A stretch of 64,000 nt of DNA from an archaeon (GCA_018670085.1 JABHRS010000028.1:1-64000); one strand, 5' to 3'; numbered from the stretch's first letter, positions 8,774 to 19,500 are shown. The notes: generated from the letters alone by a model not told the origin. Numbers and translations are program-made.

Positions 8774-10080
8774 GCATACTCTCCCTTACATTCGTCGAGA
8801 ACCTTCCTTGGAAAAGCAGTACCTTCTGATTGAAAATGAACAATTGCAGTCATCAAATCTTGCCTTGCTTCAAGACGCGTTTGAATTGCAGTTGCAACTT
8901 CAGTTGCAGCAAGGTAAGGATTACCAACATGAAACTCACGGACTCTTGAAGAATTGTTTAACATCCCAGAATAAGCACCAACAATCTTGAAACTCTCAGT
9001 TACACTTTCAAGAACTTTAGGATTTGCCTTATCATCTTTAGCTTTAGCATACTCACGAAGTCCACGAGCAAAAGACACAACAGTCATTGCAGTTCGAACT
9101 GAAGCTGGAGAAACTACGCGATACATTAATTTGTCATCGTCATCCTTACCAAAATTTTTTTCTTCAGCAATTGAAGGCCAAACTTCTTTCATTGCACGTT
9201 TACTATTATTCCCACTTTCCGATGGAACATAATCTAAACCTAAAACTAAATATCTAAAAAGTAATAACTCTTGGCCCAATTCTTGCGGGTTTGGAGTGTA
9301 AGATTTCTGCGCAAGATGTGCATACGCTGACGCAAATTGATCCGTATTATCAACTGCACCGTCATGATCTTTCAAACGAATTTCAGCACCACTACCCATA
9401 AGAATAGCATCTAAATCGCTCCCTTGTAAAACAAAATTGTCAACATCAATCATTAAATGACTTCTGTTTTTTAATGCAGCATCCATAGACACAGTTCCAG
9501 TATATTTACCGTTACCAATGTTTGCAGTCCAAACACCAACACTGTATCGAACATTTCGCTGCCAAGTATCTCCACCAAAACCACTAAAAGTTTCTAACCT
9601 CTCTCCACCAAGAGAATAATTAACTCCATCAATTTCAATAAAACCTTCAAAAATATTAAAGAATTGATTCTGAACAGCTTCAACACAACGATTAATTTCT
9701 TCAACAGCTACTAAAGGCTTTCCGATACTTGCAGTAACATTAGATAATTCTCTTTGAGCAACTCGACCACCAGACTGCATAGCATCATTAAGCTTTGCAA
9801 AATTCAACTCACGATATAATGACTTGATGTCAAGATCATTTCGACCAAGCACCCGGTCAGCATTGTTACCATATAGCCCTGCAATATCAGCAACTAATTG
9901 GGATTTTCCTTCACCAGAACCACCAAGCAGACCAATGTTTAGACGGCAAGCAAGACCAGTTTTGATAACATCCCAGAGGGTAAAATCTACGCCCCCAACT
10001 TTGGAGACCACAGTAGAATTTCGATAAGTATTCGCGTCAAGTGAAGCAATTTTGATTAAAGGATTTATATTTGGAACCAT
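8758..10080 (-). CDS. Second MoxR/CbbQ-type AAA+ ATPase
   Basis: About 440 residues from the ATG at 10080; an upstream in-frame ATG at 10104 would give 448. I prefer 10080 because a TTTATAAA box (10111-10104) lies 31 nt away, the spacing seen at other genes, and it would overlap the longer start. Numbered from 10104: Walker A GGSGEGKS (61-68), Walker B LVAVEEIN (131-138) with Glu-Glu instead of Asp-Glu, sensor-1 N195 in WTANIGN, and a candidate arginine finger R214. The MoxR/CbbQ group remodels target proteins together with vWA partners. The gene overlaps its downstream partner at 7958-8773, so the two are translated together. Confidence 0.82.
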   Translation of the reverse strand: MVPNINPLIKIASLDANTYRNSTVVSKVGGVDFTLWDVIKTGLACRLNIGLLGGSGEGKSQLVADIAGLYGNNADRVLGRNDLDIKSLYRELNFAKLNDAMQSGGRVAQRELSNVTASIGKPLVAVEEINRCVEAVQNQFFNIFEGFIEIDGVNYSLGGERLETFSGFGGDTWQRNVRYSVGVWTANIGNGKYTGTVSMDAALKNRSHLMIDVDNFVLQGSDLDAILMGSGAEIRLKDHDGAVDNTDQFASAYAHLAQKSYTPNPQELGQELLLFRYLVLGLDYVPSESGNNSKRAMKEVWPSIAEEKNFGKDDDDKLMYRVVSPASVRTAMTVVSFARGLREYAKAKDDKANPKVLESVTESFKIVGAYSGMLNNSSRVREFHVGNPYLAATEVATAIQTRLEARQDLMTAIVHFQSEGTAFPRKVLDECKGEYACFIS

Positions 10081-10203
10081 ATTGTCTGCAAAAAGACAAC
10101 TCATTTATAAATTGTTCGGTGAATAGTTACTAAGTAGTAGTTACTCTCGGCCAAAGGAGAGTTTTGAGAGTAGTTAGAATAAATGGAAAAATTACTAGAA
10201 AAC

Positions 10204-10761
10204 TCAACATTCTCCTTCTACATAATCACTAACAAAGGAGTTTGTACAGGCAAAACAGTAATTATCAAAGGTTTCATAGACTGGATCACAAGGAGTTGTG
10301 ACACATTGGACATTGACAGTAGCACAAACAGGCGAAAATATCTCAATACATCCATCAACATCTCTTTGCTCGAAAGTACATTCAGTGATGTCGTTTTGAA
10401 CAAGTTCGAAATTTTCATCACAATGCAAAGCAGGAGTTTCTTTTACAGATTTCATCTCCATAATTGGATCAACACATAATGCTGGAGTGATACCTGCTTC
10501 ACTGCAACCAAAACAACCATAGGACCCTTCTGTTTCATGTTGCCTAAGTTCGATGGAATCTGTATCCCAAGAGTTGACAATTATTTCAGTGAAAGAGTTA
10601 CCAGTTGTAGCGTCGCGGCATTGCCTTGGATAACTTTCCATTGCTGGATTTCCAGCTGCAATGCATTCAGTAAAGTTAGTTATCTGAGTTGTTTGTGTGC
10701 AAGAAGATAAGACTAACGCAGTTAATGAAACTAATAGGAGCACAATGATTGTTTTTTTCAT
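10204..10761 (-). CDS. Cys-rich lipoprotein with Kazal-like C-terminus
   Basis: 185 residues. A lipoprotein-type signal peptide ends in the lipobox LSSC (C21). The first part contains a conserved-looking NFTECIAAGNPAMESYPRQC segment. The C-terminal 45 residues hold closely spaced cysteines (SPVCA, VQC, TPC, NYCFAC, GEC) resembling Kazal-like disulfide domains that recur in DPANN surface lipoproteins; an inhibitor role is not shown. TTTATATA lies 30 nt before the ATG, indicating its own leaderless promoter. Exported, likely membrane-tethered. Confidence 0.7.
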   Translation of the reverse strand: MKKTIIVLLLVSLTALVLSSCTQTTQITNFTECIAAGNPAMESYPRQCRDATTGNSFTEIIVNSWDTDSIELRQHETEGSYGCFGCSEAGITPALCVDPIMEMKSVKETPALHCDENFELVQNDITECTFEQRDVDGCIEIFSPVCATVNVQCVTTPCDPVYETFDNYCFACTNSFVSDYVEGEC

Positions 10762-10812
10762 AAAGTGTGGAAATAGGAGCTAGTATATAAATTTTGATTG
10801 AATAATGCACAA

Positions 10813-11892
10813 TCACCTACCATAAACCAAAGTCTCTGGATGAAAAGCATACCAAGCAAAAAAGAAATCACGCTCCTTCACAACTTCATTCCCATCTTGG
10901 TCTGTGATAGACACAAGTCCCACACTATCTCTTTCAATAGTTAGTGTAGTGGAACCAATAGTATCAGTGATAGAATTATCTAAAATTAAATCATCTTCTA
11001 AATAAGCCTTGTAAACTCCTTCAACATAAACACCAAAAGTTACAGTCTTTGGATGAATAGAATCATCTTCGTTGTCAACTGGAAAAAATAATAAAGAACT
11101 TTCATAATAACTGCCATAAGGATCATTACCATAGTTACGATCCATACCAGTGTCTTGACTTAAAACTTCAGCGTCAGTATGCGCCAATTTGTAATCACGC
11201 CAAACAACAGTATCAATTGAAATATCTGTTAACTCTTGTCCTACAAGGTCACCAACAATTGCTTTTCCATCAATTTGCTGCCAGTAAGTATCAGTAAGAT
11301 CATCATACATTACCAAGTTAGAATTGTAAAGTTTTCCAGAGGTTCCAAACTCAGCCACTACTGATTCACCATCAATTGTTAATGTTCTCTCGTATGCAAT
11401 CCCAGAACCACAAAGAGGACAATAAGTGATTGCCAAAGGAATGCCAGCTACAACGTCGTTGGCAATTTCATGCCAAACCAAAATTTGCAGAGGATAAACT
11501 CGTTTTTCACCTTTGTAGTGTAGAGCCAGAACCAACTCATCTTCATCAATCCACTCATCTGCTTCAAAGACATCAACAAAATGAATGTTCTCATCGCTAA
11601 GTGCTGGAATTCCACGATCAACACCGATGCCACCTTTAGTTGGCCCACCTGAAAAAATGTCATCAGGGTTTACTAGATAAGCAGTGCCGTCATCTGTGTA
11701 TTGAATTTCAACTGCGATAGCTGAGATGGAACTTGAATCTTCATCTTCAATGTCATCTGTTATTTCTGGATCAACTGGGTCTTCAGTGTCAATTGGATCA
11801 TCTGTTATTTCTTCAACTGGAGAACAAGAAACGACTAACATCAAAGTTGCAATGATTGTGATTAATACATAAATTGAATTTTTTAGTTCCAT
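10813..11892 (-). CDS. DUF3179-family lipoprotein
   Basis: 359 residues with a signal peptide ending in VVSC (C23), followed by an acidic Thr/Asp/Pro linker. The rest matches DUF3179: VDRGIPALSDENIHFV, YPLQILVWHEIAND (H141) and the signature TYCPLCGSGIAY with C158 and C161. The family is extracytoplasmic and its reaction is not established; the conserved CxxC suggests metal or thiol chemistry. An AGGTG site precedes the ATG and the gene starts 15 nt after the CcdA-like gene, so it belongs to the redox operon. Confidence 0.85.
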   Translation of the reverse strand: MELKNSIYVLITIIATLMLVVSCSPVEEITDDPIDTEDPVDPEITDDIEDEDSSSISAIAVEIQYTDDGTAYLVNPDDIFSGGPTKGGIGVDRGIPALSDENIHFVDVFEADEWIDEDELVLALHYKGEKRVYPLQILVWHEIANDVVAGIPLAITYCPLCGSGIAYERTLTIDGESVVAEFGTSGKLYNSNLVMYDDLTDTYWQQIDGKAIVGDLVGQELTDISIDTVVWRDYKLAHTDAEVLSQDTGMDRNYGNDPYGSYYESSLLFFPVDNEDDSIHPKTVTFGVYVEGVYKAYLEDDLILDNSITDTIGSTTLTIERDSVGLVSITDQDGNEVVKERDFFFAWYAFHPETLVYGR

Positions 11893-11907
11893 TTTTTCAC
11901 CTATGAC

Positions 11908-12612
11908 TTAAAATATTTTGAATACAAAAAACAAATAATACAACGCAATTGCCATCATTAAAACACCAGCAGTTCTGTTGATAATGGTTTTATGATTAGT
12001 TAAAAAACCAATAACTTGCCTTGAGTATTGTGCTGAGACTAAACTTAAAATTAACAATGGTAGCGCCATCCCCACAGCAAAGGCTAAAAATCCTAACAGA
12101 TTCTGAATGAATGAAGTTACTGATGTTGAAAGCGCAAAAAGAATTACAAGTGATGCTGGATTACAAGGAAGTACAATGATTCCAAAGAAAATTCCAAAAA
12201 GTAATGAAGTCAGATAAGGATTCTTAACTTTTGGACTTTGAATTTGAGGAAGATATTTTGAGATTTCAATGTCTGCGATTAAGATGATTGAAATGATTGC
12301 TAAAAGTATGAAAGCAATCGGAGAGATATAGCTTGTAACAGTAGTTAATGATATTTGTAGAAGCTTTGTGAAAAGTAATCCAACAATGAAAAGTGAAAGA
12401 ATAATTCCTGCTGTCACCAAAAGTGCTAATTGAATTAAAAGTTTTTTAGGATTTGATTCTAAAGAAAGAGATTTATCCTTGGATTTTCTTTCTTGGACTT
12501 GGCTTGCAAGATATGCTAAGAATCCAGGATAAAGTGGGAGGACACAAACTGCACCAAGTGGAGCAAATACTCCTGCTAAGAAACTAAGCCAAATGTTTGT
12601 TAGTGCTGCCAT
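11908..12612 (-). CDS. ccdA: CcdA/DsbD-type thiol-disulfide transmembrane protein
   Basis: 234 residues with six predicted transmembrane helices. Two conserved cysteines lie in membrane segments with flanking prolines: C23 in GAVCVLPLYPGFL and C150 in IVLPCNPASL. This is the CcdA pattern, where the pair carries reducing equivalents from cytoplasmic thioredoxin across the membrane. Neighbours are a TlpA-like lipoprotein, a natural electron acceptor, and a DUF3179 lipoprotein. The upstream 178 bases separating it from the TlpA-like gene contain a GC-rich inverted-repeat element. Confidence 0.85.
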   Translation of the reverse strand: MAALTNIWLSFLAGVFAPLGAVCVLPLYPGFLAYLASQVQERKSKDKSLSLESNPKKLLIQLALLVTAGIILSLFIVGLLFTKLLQISLTTVTSYISPIAFILLAIISIILIADIEISKYLPQIQSPKVKNPYLTSLLFGIFFGIIVLPCNPASLVILFALSTSVTSFIQNLLGFLAFAVGMALPLLILSLVSAQYSRQVIGFLTNHKTIINRTAGVLMMAIALYYLFFVFKIF

Positions 12613-12643
12613 GTTTATGTTATTTTTTTTTATCTGTAAGATT

Positions 12644-12788
12644 GTTCAGTAAGGCTTCACTTTGACTTTGTCAAAGTTCGGAACGCTGCCGGACTGGGAT
12701 CCACCTCTCAACTTCGCGTACGCTCAGGTCGAATGTGCAGTGTAATTGTCTGCCCTGTATTTTGGCAGCGCGTTCGCCCTTACTGAAC
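12644..12788. repeat. GC-rich element with 11-bp terminal inverted repeats
   Basis: GTTCAGTAAGG at 12644-12654 is the perfect inverse of CCTTACTGAAC at 12778-12788. Between them the sequence is GC-rich compared with its neighbours and contains internal palindromes (ACTTTG/CAAAGT, GTTCGGAAC, GGATCC, GCGTACGC) and a second near-match of the arms (GAACGCTGCC / GGCAGCGCGTTC). It has no open frame. It resembles a small non-autonomous mobile element or a structured RNA; a partly similar block occurs at 61190-61261. Confidence 0.5.
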
Positions 12789-12790
12789 CA

Positions 12791-13477
12791 TTAGTTGCAT
12801 GATTCCAAGGCCTCTTTTAATTCATCAACTTTCTTCAAACCATTATCAAGTAATTCATGACTCCCATCAGCACAGATTAAAATTACTGGGGCTTGCGGAG
12901 CACTAGCGATTGTGATTCCAAAAGTATCAATTAACTTGTTTGTAAGATCAGTTGGTGAAATTGCATAATACCAGTCAAAACCGTTCTCAGTTGCATGATC
13001 AATTATAATCTCTGCATCTTCATTTGGATCAACGTTTAAACTGATTGAGATAAAAGTGTCGCCAACCTCATCATGAAGTTCCTTGATCTCTTGCTGTTGT
13101 TTGGTACAAGTTGGACACCAAACGGCAAAAGTTTCTAAGAGAATTGCTTTATTGGTTTCATCGCGTAATCCTTTGATTGTAAAAGTAGAGTCAGTTAAAA
13201 GAGAAGTGAGTTCTTGATTTTGCCAATAAGCAGCTAATATTTCTGTAACTGTTTGCTCAGTTCCAATTTCTGCACTTACATCTGATTCTTCTAATTCTCT
13301 TGCTATTTTTTCAGCAAATGTTTCTTCTTCTTCGGTTTCAGCAGTTTCAGTGTCAGAGTTATCTTCAACTTCAACTGTGTTTTCAGAATCGATTGTATCA
13401 ACTGTAGCAGTGCAACTTGAAAACAAGATTAAAGAACAAATAATTGTAAATATCAAAATTGATTTTTTGTTTATCAT
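12791..13477 (-). CDS. TlpA/ResA-like thioredoxin-fold lipoprotein
   Basis: 228 residues. The signal peptide ends in FSSC (C22), followed by an acidic Glu/Thr linker. The thioredoxin-like domain has the active site WCPTC (C121, C124) after the strand ILLETFAVW, and a cis-Pro candidate in SAPQAP. The family reduces or exchanges disulfides outside the membrane. A TATA-like box lies 32 nt before the ATG. The downstream CcdA-like gene can supply electrons, and DUF3179 follows, which together suggest an extracytoplasmic thiol pathway. Confidence 0.85.
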   Translation of the reverse strand: MINKKSILIFTIICSLILFSSCTATVDTIDSENTVEVEDNSDTETAETEEEETFAEKIARELEESDVSAEIGTEQTVTEILAAYWQNQELTSLLTDSTFTIKGLRDETNKAILLETFAVWCPTCTKQQQEIKELHDEVGDTFISISLNVDPNEDAEIIIDHATENGFDWYYAISPTDLTNKLIDTFGITIASAPQAPVILICADGSHELLDNGLKKVDELKEALESCN

Positions 13478-13526
13478 GATTAAAAAGAAAATTTTATGCT
13501 TTAATATAGTTTCGATTTCTAGAGGA

Positions 13527-16500
13527 TCACTTATGTTTAGGTTTTTTTCTATTCAAAGATTTTTTACTAGTTTTCCTTTGTGGTTTTTTGGGTTCTGCTT
13601 TTTTTTGACTCTTAGCCTTCTTAGATTTTGTTGTCCGAGGTTTTCTTGGTGGGAGACTAAATTCCTCCTTTGAGACAATAACTGCTTTAGACTTAGGGAG
13701 GAATAACTTTTGCTCTATGCGGATTGAACTATTGTACACCCTGTGTAATGACTTTGCAACATACAAAATATGTTTCTCACCATTGTATTTTTCCTGTTCT
13801 AAACGTTTAGTTAAAGATCTCAATCTCTTTAAATCAACTGCAACATCAATTAGTTGTCTGCGAATAAGTTTATAATCTGACTTTAAAATCCGCCTAGTCT
13901 TAGGGTTTTTCTTACGACTAAATCTTCTCTTTATTGTAGAAGAGAGTTTGACTTTACCTCTGCTGAGAGGGTTTAATGATGACAAAATTTTATTCCTAGT
14001 AGTTGTTTTTGATGAATCAGTGGAATATCCATTAGAGGGATCACTGGATGAAGGAGATAACTTAAACATACGTTTGATGAACCCAGGAGATTTTTCTCTT
14101 TGAGTTTTGACTTGTGATCTTAAGGACAAACTACTCTGTGGCTCTGACCTTACTGGTTGTGATCTTACTGATTGTGACCTTACTGCTTGTGACTTTACTG
14201 ATTGTGACTTTACTGATTGTGACTTTACTGATTGTGACTTGGATTTAGATAGCCCAACTAATTCAGATAATTTCTTAAGAGGTGGCCCAGGTAAATCATG
14301 CTGAGAAGATTTTCTGCTTATTGGTTGATTATTCTCAACTAAAACTTGCCTTTTGATTGAATTTTGTTTTTTAATAAAAGCGCGCCTCTTAAACAAAGCT
14401 TGTCTGATAGAGTAATTTTTCTTCAAAGAAGAATACCCTTGTTTAATCTCTATGAATAAATTAACAAACGCTCTTTTACAAATCCTAAATATTAAAGCAA
14501 TCAAACTAAACACGAACAATCTCTTATGTTTATTCTTATGATAGGCATGTTTTGCACTTTTCTTCATTCGACTGAGAAATACCTTATGTTTATCATACAG
14601 ATCAAACTCATACTCACTTGGTTCATAATATTCTTCCAAATGTTCAATTTTAGTATGAGCCTTAAACAGTTCACGCAAAGTAACCAAGATGATTAAAAGC
14701 ATAATTAGGAATGCGATCACCCAATATTTGTGTGAAAGCAAGAAGGTGATATTCTCTGCTAAAAGATCAATTGTGATTTCGACACCATCGTTTTCAATAT
14801 ACACAGTTCGGAAAGATTCAGCAGAATAAGCACCGTAGCCAACCTCAACATAAAACTGATAAGATCCAGTTAAAACATCACGTGGGATGAAAATTTTTGC
14901 TGATTCTGTTTTCTCCTCATAAGAACCCAAAAAGATAACATCTTGCCCTGAACTGATAACTTCATTTGCATCATCTCTTAGATAAAAGTTAATGGTCACA
15001 TCATCGTTGATATCTGCCATTCCAATCATGTAATAAGTAAATTCTAACTCATTACCATCAATTGGAGATTCAACTTCCAAGATTTTTACATCAAATACTT
15101 TCACACATTCGCTGTTATAACAAACTTCATCAGCTGCACAGTGATCACTAGAGCTACATCCAGAATCAAATAGATTCGCTATGTCGTCAGCGATCTCTGA
15201 GATGTTTAATACATCACTAATTCCTGCACCAGTGATTGCGCCTGCTCCGCCGCCGCCACCGCCGCCACCACCAGATGATTCTGAAGCACTAGGAGAACTC
15301 GGTTCTGCAGCAGCAGCTTGTGTTCCCTTAACTGCTGAATATTCTAAATTATCAATCTTGAACCTGCTACCTTCATCAGTACAAGTAATACCATCACTAG
15401 TTACACCAGTATTGTTCCCGATACAAGAGGTGAAATCTGTTTCGTTATCGCCATCACAACCAGAACTCACTTCTGAAATAGAACTGACTTCAGCATCTTT
15501 CACACAAAGAGTGATAAAACTATTATCTTCAACAAAAAGAGTTTTATTATCTTGCAATTGTCCGGAAAGGTTCACAACCAAGGAAGTAGAAGTTTTGATA
15601 AAAGTAATGTTGCTCAAATCAAAAACATCCTGAGTAAAATTATGTGAAAAGTTCATAAAAATATCAGAGTCATCATAAAAGACAAATTCTTGTGTTCCAT
15701 CAAAAGTCCCATTAGAGTTGTTACCACCAACAGTGATGTTAAGATCAGTTAAACCAGTTGTTGTAACATTCTCTTCATAGTGCAATAAATTGTCCCTCAC
15801 ATCTTCAAACCCATCTTCATCAACATCAATTAATCTAGTAAAAGTAATCGAAGAACTGTTTAGATTTCCAGCACTATCGTTAGCCCAGACAGTTATGTTA
15901 TGTTGACCAAGACTCCAGACCAAATTTGAAAGATTGCCACAGTTTGAAAGTGTAGTGTTTAAGAGCATTGAATCATTACTATACCAGCAAGTTGCTAGAT
16001 GAATATCTGAAACATCAAAATTTACATCAAGACTGATGACAGTTGTGTTAGTAGAGTTTACAACTGAGCTGATATTGATTGCAGGACTTCTTGTATCAAT
16101 TGTAATTGCCCGAGTATCAGTAGATGCAAGATTTGATGCAGTATCATTAGCAGTCGCGTTGATGAGATAGTCTCCATCAAGTAAGTTAGTAAAATTAAAC
16201 GCAGGGTTATTGGTATTTTGGGAACTAGAGTTTTGCAGCCCAGTGCTGTTAAACAGATACAAAGTAATATTCTCTAAGTTAGTATCAGAGGCGTTAACGT
16301 TGAGGTAAACCCAATTGGTTGATCTATTACTAGAATTTGTAGTTGGATCAATAAATGAAATAATAGGATCAGTTGTATCTGGAGTTCCAGTCACATTTAT
16401 CTCCCACACATCAGTTTGGTTTGTATTGCCTGCACTATCATTTACATACCAAGTCCAATTAAAAATCCCAATTGCAATACTAGAATTTGTTACTGAAACT

Positions 16501-19500
16501 TCTTGCCCGGAGATGAAACTTGCAGCAGAGTAATTATGCCAAACAGATCCATTGTACAAACTAAAGATATAACTGTCTGTGGAACTGTCGTTAAAAGTCA
16601 CATTAAATACTACTGTCTCACCTGAGGAAACAGCGACAGAAATATTTGTCCCATTGTTACTCCAACTAGGAGCTTTAGTATCTATTGTGAAAGTAACACT
16701 AGTTGCATTTTGATTTGAAACAGAATCGTTCGCCCAAATTGTAACATTGTGTTCTCCTTCACTCCAAGTTACACCAGTGATGTCTGCACAGGATCCGAGA
16801 GTTGTGTTAACTGACATGCTGTCATTACTATACCAGCAAGTCGCAAGATCATTATCACTCACAGTATAATTAACATTGAGTGAGGGATTGGAAGTGTTAG
16901 TAGTATTGACTGGGGAATCTAAAGTCAAACTAGGATTAGTTAGATCAATTGTGAAATTAAGATCAGTTTGAGCAATGTTTCCTGCAGTATCATTAACCCA
17001 GAAAGTTATATTGTGCTGGCCTTCCTCCCAAGTAACACCAGTAATATTTGAACATCCACTTAAAGTAGTATTGACTATTTGACTATCAAGATTATACCAA
17101 CAAGATGCAAGATTGGTGTCAATTGCAGAATAGTTTACATTTAACTCAGTGTTTGAAGAGCTAGAACTGTTTGTTGGAAACTCCACTGCAATAGTTGGAG
17201 CTGTTGTGTCAATTGTAAAAGTCACATCCACTGTAGCTAAATTACCACTAGTATCATTCGCCCAGATACTAATATTATGTTCTGTTTCTGACCAAGTAAT
17301 ATCTGTGATGTTTGCACAGCTGCCAAGAGTTGTGTTAGTTAACATAGAATCATTACTATACCAACAAGAGTCCAAATAATCATCAGCTACATTGTAAGTC
17401 ACATTCAAACCAGTTACAGTTGTATGAGTAGAGTTAACTGGATCAGCCAGAGTGAGATTAGGTTCAGTTAGATCAAGCACGACGATTGAAAAAGTGATGT
17501 CACCATTGTTCTCATTACCAGCACTATCATTAGCCCAAATAGTCACATTGTGCTCACCATTACTCCAAGTTACGTCAGTGATATTTGCACAGCTTGCAAG
17601 AGTTGTGTTGACTGACATACTATCATTACTATACCAACAGCTTGCGAGGTTAGTATCATTAATTGAATGAGTGATATCCAAACCAACGTTGGTAGTTGAA
17701 GAAGTATTTGACGGGCTTAAAATACTGACAATTGGACCAGAGATGTCAACTGTGAAGGTTAGCTCATCATGGTTTTCATTCCCACTAGTATCATTTACCC
17801 AAACTCTAACATTGTGAACTCCTTCTGACCAGTTTACACTAGTGATGTTTGAACAACCTGCAAGAGTAATGTTTGAGAGCATGGAATCATTACTATACCA
17901 ACAAGATGCAATGTTAGTGTCGAATGAGGTATAGTTTAGATGAATTGTAGAGTTGGAGATGAAACTAATATTCTCAGGACTGTCAAAACTGATTGTTGGA
18001 GTTGTAATATCTAGATTAAAGGTGATATCACTATTGTTTATATTCCCAGCAGTATCGTTCGCCCAGATTGTAATATTGTGCTGACCTTCTGACCAGCTTA
18101 CGCTAGTGATGTTGGCACAAGATGCAAGAGTAGTATTTGTTAGCATGGAATCATTACTATACCAACAAGATTCTAAGTTAGAATCTGCTGCGTCAAAAGT
18201 TAGACTTAGTGAAGAGTTAACATGGTTGGAGTTATTGTTTGGAGTTGCAATTGAAATTGAAGGCGCACTAAGGTCAATTGTAAATGTCACATCAGCTGTA
18301 TTAATATTTCCAACACTATCATTGGCCCAGAAAGAAACATTATGTTCGCCCTCACTCCAGATGACAGTTGTGATATTTGCACAGCTAGCAAGAGTAGTGT
18401 TTTGTAGCATGGAATCATTGCTATACCAACAACTGTCCAAATTAGGGTCGGACGCTGTGAAAGTCACATTCAAAGAACTATCTAATGAAATACTGTTATT
18501 GCTTGGATCCAAAACAGTTAGAGTTGGTTCACTAGTATCAATTCTGAAATTTAAACTGCTGCTATTTTCATTACCATTAGTATCATTAGCCCAAATTGTG
18601 AGGTTGTGTTCGCCTTCACTCCAAATGAGGGTTGTGATATTTGCACAATTCTGAAGAGTAGTGTTGGTTAACATAGAATCATTACTATACCAACAAGATG
18701 TTAGATGAACATCACTTACAGTATAATTGATGTGAACAGAATTATTGGTGCTGTTCAAATGGTTGCTTGGTGCGTTAATTGAGATAGTTGGATTTGAACT
18801 GTCAATTTCAATTATTCTAGTACGAGTTGAATTAGTATTACCAATAGTATCATTAGTTGTAGCATTGAAAAAATATGTCCCGTCAGGTAAATTAGTGAAA
18901 TTAACAAAAACAGGTGAGGATGAATTTGTGGAGGAATTAATTAATGAACCTGCCACATCAAATAACTCGATTATAGTAGTGTTAGAATTGTCATCTGTAA
19001 TTGACACATTAATAACAATACTGTCTGAAGAATAATTTCCTGAATCTAAAGTTGGTGATTCAAAACTGATTGCAGGCAGAACTAAATCAATAATAAAATC
19101 TTGAGCTGCCGAACCAACATTGGTTGCGTTATCAGAACAAGAAACATTCCAAGTATAAGTTGCTGAAACAAAATTATTGATAGTAGAACTACAAGATTCA
19201 TCGCTTTGACAAAGTACATCTTCTTTGATAACAGTGCTGTCAATAAGCAAATCACAGAGCATCTCAGTTGCAATATTATCGCTAGCAGTCCAGTTAAAGA
19301 GAACAGTACTGTTACTAAATTGTTCATTCTGAGTTGGATCAGTTAAACTTACAACAGGTGCAGTAGCATCAATTATGAAAGTTGTGTTTACAGTTCTAGA
19401 GTTAGCAGCTTCATCTTCACCGTATGCAGTAATAGTATAGGTCCCGTCTGCTAAACCTGAAACATTAACCACATCACCCCAAGTATGAATTGACACACTA

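Noticed and set aside
8758-8790. Classical -1 slippery heptamer between ATPase and partner
   Set aside because: The T-rich overlap does not fit the X XXY YYZ pattern in the ATPase frame; a TTG start with a GGGAG site is simpler.
10183-10479. Plus-strand open frame of 98 codons
   Set aside because: It lies opposite the Cys-rich lipoprotein gene, which has a signal peptide, lipobox and promoter.
12644-12788. A tRNA or known stable RNA in the GC-rich island
   Set aside because: No T-arm GGTTC consensus, no cloverleaf, and no SRP or RNase P signature found.
14146-14235. CRISPR-like array
   Set aside because: Units are 15 bp, contiguous without spacers, and in frame within a coding sequence.
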